From Zonotrichia leucophrys gambelii (Eukaryota; Chordata; Aves; Passeriformes; Passerellidae), in assembly GCF_028769735.1 (NCBI RefSeq), contig NW_026992297.1:116618-180617 (forward strand): a stretch of 64,000 nucleotides of DNA. The letters run 5' to 3'. The position numbers were made by a program, and so were the translations under genes. The stretch's first letter is position 1; every line of letters begins with the position of its first letter. Shown here piece by piece: positions 56,605 through 64,000 of this stretch. The notes beneath the pieces are model-generated. The model was not told the DNA's origin and did not search any database. It saw only the letters and a program-made list of their open reading frames with translations.

Positions 56605-56708
56605 GGCTGCCGCTCAAGGCTCTGTCAGGGGCCACTGCTCGACCCATACGGGGTCTGATGATTTCCAGGTCAATTTGATCGGCAGCGGGGGGTGTGCAGC
56701 AGTGGCCC

Positions 56709-57356
56709 TTAGGATAAATTTGTAATCCGGAATCCTAGCATGGAAAGAACGTCCCTTACTAGCAGGGGTGGAGAGTTTTGCAGTATGTATGGGTCGATCG
56801 CGACTGTCTGTTCTGGTCCCTTTTTCGTGTGAAGTGTTATAGCCACCAGCTGGGTGCTTTTCCATGCCTGAGACTGCCCTCCCACTCCGTTCACTGGAGG
56901 GACTTCTTTGAATTGCCAATGTCCGGGCCAATGTGCTTGGGGATTAATCGTGCAGTCTGAACCCGTGTCCACCCAGAACTGTAACCCTATGACATGGGAA
57001 TCCTGATTGCCATAAAGCCGGCATGTCCCCCACACCATCAAGGATTCCGTCCCTATTTTCATGGCCAGGGCCACCCAGGGATCCCGCTCTGGGGCGTCTC
57101 CTGCTGGCCCTGTACCACCGGCGCAGGTTGTGGCAGTGGGGGGTGCGAGGGTGCTGAGGGTGTTGCATAGCTTTGCCATTGCACCGTAGGCAGGGATGCA
57201 AAATTGGCTACTCCCTGTGGGGGGATAGGATATGAGGGTCCCCTGCCCCACTGGGGGTTGCTGTAGCTGGGCCGCTGCATATTCCAGGTGGGAGGGGGCT
57301 GGACACGGCCCGGCTGCCCCCCCCCCCCCCTGTTTCCCTGAAGCCTGGATCTGCAT
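56709..57356 (-). pseudogene. pro: ERV-F copy 2 pro
   Basis: Contains WVDTGSDCTI and LLVRDVLSMLG as in copy 1. Its open frame starts within the poly-C tract, overlapping the gag tail in another frame. Confidence 0.9.
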
Positions 57357-57577
57357 TCCTTAACCAAGTGCCCCTTCTTTCCACATGGCCAGCACGGTCC
57401 CCTAAGTCCCCCTTGGCGTGGCGGAGCAGTTGCTGATAGGCGCCTTGGCTGGGGGCAGTTTACTGCCAGGTGGCCTGCCTGGCCACACTTGAGGCATGCC
57501 ATCACACTGGTTATTGCAGTGTGAACTGCTGCTTGGATGGGAGCCAGGTGTTCTTCCTTTGTAACGTGCCTAATCAT
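57059..57577 (-). pseudogene. gag: ERV-F copy 2 gag: nucleocapsid and Pro/Gln-rich tail
   Basis: Two Cys-His boxes as in copy 1. Here the poly-C run keeps the frame open for a Pro/Gln/Ser-rich tail (PQWGRGPSYPIPPQG, PSAPSHPPLPQPAPV) ending at 57059, probably the more original gag end. Confidence 0.92.
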
Positions 57578-57649
57578 GGTTGCTGCATTAGATTCGGGTG
57601 GCAGTGACCTTAAAATGTCCTTGGTGGCTGAGTTACACTGCTGGCGCAG

Positions 57650-59254
57650 TCAGTCTGCCAGCACAGGACCCTTAGCCTCTGATGGCAACGAGGAGGAGTC
57701 CAGTGCTGCCTGAAGTCTGTCCACAAACTGAGTGAAGCTCTCACTCTCACTCTCACTCTGTTTAATAGTTGACCAGGGGGATGGACTGGCTACTACTTTA
57801 TCAGCCGCACGGATAGCTTCCCGGGCAGCACGGGTGGTTGTCATAACCTCATGGGCCCGCAAGCCCTCAGCCTGTGCCTGGGGGGTGATCATAGTGGGGT
57901 CTCTGCCCATTAGCCTCTGTATACTGGACCCGTGTAGTGGATGGTCAGGTCCTGTTACCTGGGCTAGCTCCTTTGTGCATTGATCTTCCCACTCCTGTTT
58001 AAAAACTATCATCCCCACGCCATCAAAAATCATTCTACACGTCTGTTTAATATCAAAAGGCAACATATCATCCCCTCCAAAAACGCCGTCAATGAGTGTG
58101 GTAGCCATGGCAGAATTAATTCCCTTGTCTGCAATCGCTTTGATTATTGCTTGGATTTCCTTTGGGTTTACAGGGGAGTAAGTCCTCTGTTGATTATCGC
58201 CTGTTCCCCTCACGCGGACTGGGAGCACTAAGTTGGCAGACGGGCTCCACTCCACGCAAAACATCTTTATTTTCCGCCAATCCGTAAGCGGAGCCTGGTC
58301 TTTCTCTGATGATCCCTTCACCCACGTGGGAGCCCTGCGACTAGAAACCTTGTATGCCGTTGATCTCCCACCGTTAAAGCTAGAATCCGAATCCGAACTC
58401 CCTGACTCCCTCTCGTCCCAGACCGAGTCAGAGTCAGAGGCAGAAGCAGAGTGAGTTAGCACTTCCGGGCTGCTCTGCCTTTTTCCCGGGCTCCGACCCC
58501 GCCCCCTCCTGCGGGGGTCGGGCCGTTCCCTCCCCCTGGGGTCCCCCCGCCTCCTGCTGGGGAAGGTTCTTGCTTTATAAGGACTTAATTTGAATAGAGC
58601 GCTTTGATTGGTCTTACGCTGTACCGCGGGGGCCGCCCCTTCTCCCCGCTCTCCCGCGCATGCGTTCTGGAGCGAGCTGACTGCATTTCCGCCCCCCGCC
58701 TCCTTACTTCCGCCCTCACCATGTGCTTTGGGGCCATTTTCAAACCCATACGGCGGCGGGGAGTCCCCACCGCTCCCGGCGGGGTTGGCCGTGTTCCGCG
58801 CCTCCTCCGCCAACCCCCGCCAGAACGCCCGTGCGTGTCCTCCCCCCGATGGCGAGTCCACTCTCTGGGGGGTTTCCGCCGACTGCGCCTCCCCGGCGAG
58901 ACCGCCCAGGTCAAGAATCTCTGCAGTCTGTGTCGCCACACCTACCCCGGGCTGCAGGGGGGCCAGCAAGCAGGTTTGTGCGGCTTTCCAGGTTTCCTGC
59001 TCTTGTTGAGCTTTCTGTAAAGCCTGGAAAACTTTGCCCCAGGATTTTAGGGCTTTCCCTGAGCCAGACAACATAGTGTCTTCGGCTAGGACCTTAGTGC
59101 AATCGTCCCACACCCCCGGATGCAGGATATCCGTGGGGCTTTCTATAGCCCCAAGCTTAATGAGTCTCGGCAATGCGAGAGATAAATCCTTAATTTTACA
59201 TTCTATCCCAAAATGTGCATGCATATCTGTTACGACCTTCGCAATGGATTCCAT
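57650..59254 (-). pseudogene. gag: ERV-F copy 2 gag: matrix and capsid
   Basis: A continuous 534-codon frame from MESIAKVV to GPVLAD, the best-preserved gag in the array. In order: helical matrix (about residues 1-100), PPPY late-domain-like motif (about 178), basic and acidic linkers, capsid from about 325, and a homology block near residue 505 in which IKQ is followed by a Ser-Glu repeat before SFTQFVDRL. It ends at the TGA shared with copy 1, directly upstream of NC coding sequence. Confidence 0.95.
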
Positions 59255-59351
59255 GGTCCTTGCTGGTCCGGGGGCGTCCCCCCCGCTGTAGTCGGGCCAG
59301 CCGCTACAGCCGCTGTCTCCCGTCCAGGCGAGTCCCCGTTCGCTGATCGGC

Positions 59352-59371
59352 TTCCCGGGTTTTCGGCACCA
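59352..59371 (-). promoter_or_regulatory. ERV-F primer-binding site, tRNA-Phe type (copy 2)
   Basis: Identical to the site at 51683-51702, including the extra A. It lies two bases from LTR 3. Confidence 0.85.
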
Positions 59372-59373
59372 GA

Positions 59374-59729
59374 TGTTGCCTTCTGATACAAGGCAGGCGG
59401 CCTGGTTTCAGGAGGCAGCACGGCGACCCCCTTCCCCAGGGTCGCTCAGGCCTAAGAAACACGCTAACACCAACGTGGTGGACGATCAAAGGCCTTTATT
59501 ATCTCTTCTCGTGGGGTTTTATAGTCTACGGGGCTTCTATGTCAGGCGAGGGTCTGTCTTTACCATCTATGGTTAGTAAGGAATGGAAAGTTACTGGGCA
59601 AGTGGAAAGTTACTGGCATCTGGTTTAGGGGGCTGCATTCCTATGTTAATTTTCTTATCTAAGGGAACAGGGGCCCTGTCTTCCCGTAACATCACGAGAT
59701 CTTCCGAACGCCAGGCCCTACCTGCTACA
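59374..59729 (-). mobile_element. ERV-F LTR 3 (shared between copies 2 and 3)
   Basis: 356 bp, nearly identical to LTR 2. Again the primer site is on the left and the polypurine tract plus env on the right, so a third body follows without host sequence. Confidence 0.96.
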
Positions 59730-59842
59730 TCTCCCCCCTCTTTTTCACAAATGAATGAGGTAGTCATATACTGAAATGAGGTACAAGGTTGTAGTTCGAT
59801 AAGGAAAAGCGGGTTTGGTAAATTTGAGTAAGTTTTCGCCAG

Positions 59843-61911
59843 TCAAGTTTGGGACTTGTGGCTGGCAGTGTTCCCTGGTTGGATTCGCCGGCCGATGAAC
59901 AGGATGTTGGCCCGTTCCAGGCGGGCCTGAACGAATGAGACCAGCTTGTTCAGCAGGCAAGGTCCGAAGGTAACCGCTAGAAGCAGCAATGCCAATGGAC
60001 CTATTAGGGTAGAAATCAGAGTGGTTAGCCATGGTGATTGATTGAACCAGGACTCGAACAAGCCCTGTTGAGCTTCCCTGTCCTTCTGCCTCTGAGCAAG
60101 TCTGTTTCGGAGTTCTGCCATGGAGTCTCTTACAACTCCTGTGTGGTCTGCATAGAAGCAGCACTCCTCTCTCAAGGCGGCACACAGGCCTCCTTGCTGC
60201 ATGAACAGGAGGTCCAGACCTCGCCTGTTCTGCAAGACCACTTCCGAGAGAGAGGAGACTGACTTCTCCAGGAAGGAGATGGATTTCTCGATCCTTTGCA
60301 GGTCCTCATCGATGGTCATTTGCAGCTGGGACAGTCCTTGGTGCTGTGTCGTTAGGGCTGAGACACCCGTTGCCGTTCCTGCTGCTCCTAAACCGAGCAA
60401 CATCGCGATAGTTACACCTGTTATTATTTCTCTTTTGTGGAGCCGGCTGGGTTCCTCAAAAAGGTGGTACACTTCTTCGTCTGAGTGGTACAGGACCCTA
60501 GGAGCAATCAGAACTTGGACACAAAAGTCGTTAGAGTCATCAAATTTGGCAAGGGACACACAGGGACTCACTCCAGATCACTGGCAAACCCACATCCCAG
60601 GTGCGGATGGGACTACCCACTTATTGTTTTTCCTGTTAGGCTTGACAACTTTGGTGCAAACGTTGCCTCTCCGCCTAGCTAGGGTTGCATTGCCAAAGCA
60701 TCTGCCCCGGCCTGTGACTTGACTCAGGGTGATTCCTTTGCGGGGGGTTTCCCATCTACACTGGTGAGGGGCATCGGCTGTGGAGTAACTGAAGGGAGTG
60801 TTTAAAGCGATTCCTTCATAAAAGGGAGGTTTGACATCATAGCAAAGACAGCAGGATTCGGTTAGGTTAGGGTTGGATTCATTCAGGGATATAAAGGTAG
60901 CTTCTAACATACGAAGGATTGGGTCTGAGTCCGACCTGGCCGCGCAGTCTGTCTAAAAGGCTTCCGCATGGCCGGTTGGGACATTGCTGACTCTAGTGGG
61001 TAGGGTTTTAGGGTAGGTTGCGTTTTTCCCTTTCGGCACGCTTTTAATCACTTTGTTTGGTCCGACCGCTCGGGGCGCCGACGGTTGGAGCCTGATAATT
61101 CGCACATTTACTCTTTCTTTTGACCCTTGAAGGACTACTGTCCACGTTCGGCCTATGGCTTAATTGGGGTGATGTGGCTGGAAGACTGTCAAGTTATAGC
61201 TAGTGCATTTCTGAATTTTTGGGATTTTATGGTGATTACGATGAAAGCTTCCCTGGAGGAAGATGGGTGTTTTGCAGCCGCTGGGTGCCCAGGCGAACTG
61301 TAAGAATTTGTCGGGCTCTTGTGGATCCCACCAGGCCCCGACGGTCTGGCATCTGTAACAATGGTTTCGCAGCCCCACTGCCCACAATATCCCCACCCTG
61401 GGTGATTGCAGTAGCTTTTTCCTGGGTTTGAGGCTGGGCACCAGTAGGATAGGTACATGTGTGTGGCGTGTGGGGAATTGGGGTCTACCTTTGGTTGTCC
61501 TGGGAACAGGTCGGTAATGCGGAGCACGAAGGATGGGGTGTTCGGTGTGGTGATTTCCCTGAGCACCTTGTCACTACTAAGGTGACATATGACCCACCTG
61601 AAAGGCTGGTGGGGGTAGTGATCTGGGCTGACTTGTCCTCTGGCGACAAGCCCCAACAGCAAAATCACACAGAAACACCCTTGATGCTTGGGTCTCATCC
61701 GTTCGGGTCTCTCGGGCGCTGCCTGGCGGCTTGGTGATCTGTCACTTTCCTCTGGGATGGGCATGTACGCGTCACGAGGACGTCCTATGAGCATGTCCTG
61801 TAAACAGAAACTCGCAATTCTCATCAGTCTCATCCTGCTTGTTATGAAGGTCGGGCTTAATTGACTTAAGTGGACACCACCTGATTTTGCCGTCCTTTTT
61901 GACAGCTGCAT
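59843..61911 (-). pseudogene. env: ERV-F copy 3 env
   Basis: TM frame 60571-59843 is open as in copy 1. SU has the same three stops plus a private one-base loss near 61331 (CCCACCAGG against CCCACCCAGG) that shifts the frame. The SU substitution cluster of copy 2 is absent, so copy 3 resembles copy 1 here. Confidence 0.93.
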
Positions 61912-62985
61912 ACCCTCTCCCCGTGACCATCAGCCTCCAGCCCCGTTCCCATTCACCCAGCTCGTTTCTAATTACAACCTGCGGGCCCTCCTCTAGCGCT
62001 TGGTTGGCCCAGTGCTTTTGAACGGGACTGTTTGTTTCATCTCCCCTAGGGAACTGATTCACTGCTAGCAAAGCGGTTGCCAGCATACGTGCTTGATCTC
62101 CCGAGGGAATGGCATTGGCAAAGCCCTCTGCCTTTGCCAATACTTCTAGCTTGGTTTTTAGGGTCTGGTTTGCTCTCTCTACAATGGCCTGCCCAGTACT
62201 GTTATACGGGATACCTTGCACTAATATGATGCCCCATTTTGAGGCGAATTCCTGTACTGGTTTGGAGGTGAAATTGGACCCGTTGTCCGTTTTGATCTGC
62301 TTGGGGATACCAAGACAAGCCATGGCTGTCAGCCAGTGCTGAATTGTGGCCTTGGAGTTTGTTTTGGGGTGCTGCGTGGCTATGATCGTTCCGCTATAAG
62401 TGTCCACTGTCACTGCAAGCCATGCTCGGGGCTTCAGCAGTTCACACCAGGTGAAGTCCGATTGCCAGATCTCTGAAGGCTTGAGACCTCTCGGGTTGAC
62501 CCCACAGGTCCATAGGGGTGACTTCTGGCAATGAGGACAAGTGGCTACCACGTGTTTTGCGTCTGCGGTCGGGATCCTGCATCTCTTCGCCAGTGCTTTG
62601 GCTCCGATGTGGAGCGACTCGTGCAGCTGATGAGCTTCCTGCAACGTCCATACGCCTTTTGCTGCTGCGTCCGCTTTGTCGTTGCCAATCTGGAAGTAAC
62701 CTTTGACTGGGTCGTGGCTGTTAACGTGAATGACTGACACGGTGCCCTGTCGCGAGGAGAGTGCTTCTTCCAGCATTAGGGCTGCTGCAGATGTCGACAC
62801 TCCTGGTCCTGCCATGGCTAGGCAAAGCCTTGCCACGAATATAGAGTCCGTTACTATGTTGAGGTGTTCCTCTTGGAAGAGTCCGCATGCCAAGACGACT
62901 GCTGTCGCCTCCAGCTGTTGCACTGACAGTGTGGGGTCACATGCTTTGACGCAATGCCATTGCTCTCCTGCCTGCCACGCTGTGC
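61772..62985 (-). pseudogene. pol: ERV-F copy 3 pol: RNase H (part) and integrase
   Basis: From about 62985 down to 61772 the frame matches copies 1 and 2 (integrase and most of RNase H). The open frame formally extends to 63142 but the added residues come from the noisy region and lack similarity. Confidence 0.93.
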
Positions 62986-64000
62986 TGCGGTTTGAAGTCA
63001 TGGGGGAAAGCGTTGTGAGGGCGTTGGTCCCGGGTGGGTCGGCCCCTTTACCCTTTTGGGGGTATGCCTGTCGACAATGGTTTGCGTTAGTCCCGGGGGT
63101 TTGGAGGAGTGGGATTTCTCCTCCAAAGCCGGTGGGGAGCAAGGGGTGGTACTCCGATTTTTGTGGCTGACTCCCTGTGGTTGCTTCGAAACGGAAGGTG
63201 GGGTGTTTTCGGTCATCCTTAGGTGTTTTTAAAAATGAGTTTCCGCTTTATGATGAGGTTAGCGATGATTCGATTCCCGGGGAGAAAGCACGGAGGTCTT
63301 CGGAAACCACCCCTTAATCGGGTTTGGGCCTTTTCGAAGGTCCTTGACCGTGCTCCCCCCTCCCCCTCGGTGTAAAGTGAAAAAAAAGTCCCGTGGCATG
63401 GCTGGTTCCCCCTGGCGAGGGGCCCAGGAATCTGGTTTCGATGAAGTCAAGGGGGCTTGTTGTTGCGGGTTTCCTTGGGTTCCCAGGGGCTTTCCTTTCA
63501 GGAGGTCATATAAGGGTCCTGACCTGGAGAATAGGACGATGTTTAAGCCATGCAGTGGGATCCCCCCACCAGGGTTGGGGCACGTGTGTGTGTTTTGAGT
63601 TTGATGACTTTTGCCTCGGGGGGTGTCACTAGGGCTTGGTTTTCCCCCCTCCCAGGAAGGTCAGCAGGGTCCCTTTGATCTTTGGCTTCGATCTCGAAGC
63701 CGGGGTTTTCCGAGGGTTTTTTTCCGTGATTGTGGAACCGGTGATTATTCGTGCCGATGGGCTTTTCCAGGATGTCGTCCATGTCTGAATGTGGTCGCGG
63801 TTGGGGGGGAGTGTTTGAAAAAAGGGTTAGTGCTTTGTTCGGTGATTTGGGATTTAAGGGTTTTACAAGTCCTTGTGGGGGACTTGCCAGTGGAAGAGGG
63901 TTGGCCCCTTTGCCATTTGGAAAAGCCCCGGAAAAGGGAAATCGTTCTTGTCCTCGGGTGCAGGGGGATTTAGAAGAAACAGTCCCCCGTGTCCAGAATG
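62980..64000 (-). pseudogene. pol: ERV-F copy 3 pol: RT/RNase H start in low-quality sequence
   Basis: This region aligns with copy 2 at about 55312-56390 but with dense small deletions, homopolymer gains (TTTTTTT, AAAAAAA, GGGGG) and substitutions. From anchor to anchor it is about 57 bp shorter over 1.07 kb. The change from near-identity to noise is abrupt at about 62980. All frames are lost. It is best read as sequencing or assembly error. Confidence 0.85.

Noticed and set aside
62998..63973. New frames on both strands in the last kilobase
   Set aside because: They exist only through indel noise; the region is a degraded image of copy 2 pol.

Overview
The window is vertebrate, almost certainly avian and probably passerine, nuclear DNA made nearly entirely of endogenous retroviruses (ERVs), solo LTRs and simple or satellite repeats. 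I see no host protein-coding gene, tRNA or rRNA. The density and nesting of LTR elements suggest a W chromosome or another low-recombination, heterochromatic region; that placement is inference. No ERV reading frame set is intact, so everything retroviral here is annotated as a relic.

Layout. 1-305 is a degenerate AT-rich minisatellite. 1138-9091 (minus strand) is a betaretrovirus-like ERV without env (ERV-B: 3' LTR, integrase, RT, dUTPase/protease, gag), cut up by solo LTRs at 4012-4625, 5141-5794, about 5800-6450, about 6460-7010 and 9092-10101. 10508-14780 (minus) is a Lys-primed pol/gag element (ERV-C) with its 5' LTR at 14780-15233 continuing at 24079-24308. That LTR is split by a full class I (gamma-like) provirus on the plus strand (ERV-A, 15234-24078, Arg-type primer site). 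25930-32653 (plus) is a second gamma-like provirus remnant (ERV-D), carrying four LTR insertions, two of them with perfect target-site duplications that rejoin the integrase frame. 33291-34270 is an env remnant (ERV-E).

34477-41189 is a structurally complete provirus (ERV-G) with two 651-bp LTRs, a 5-bp duplication GTCAC, a Lys primer site and no env. Its interior carries strand-biased G-to-A changes that turn Trp codons into stops, the mark of cytidine-deaminase editing. ERV-A shows a weaker version of the same pattern. 41576-43740 is an AGGCA-type degenerate satellite with an embedded hexamer array and one solo LTR.

44033-64000 is a tandem array of a betaretrovirus-type gag-pro-pol plus gamma-type env provirus (ERV-F, minus strand): LTR, body, LTR, body, LTR, partial body, with single LTRs shared between neighbours and a period of about 7.67 kb. 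The copies share the same gag, pol and env lesions, so the array arose from an already defective provirus, most simply by LTR-LTR unequal exchange. The last kilobase (62980-64000) is a noisy version of the same sequence and looks like unpolished contig-end sequence rather than biology.

Most notable: the three-LTR tandem array with a mosaic middle copy, the deaminase-type hypermutation, a Gag family with a predicted membrane segment near its N-terminus, and an intact Cys-rich ORF of unknown function in the leader of ERV-A.
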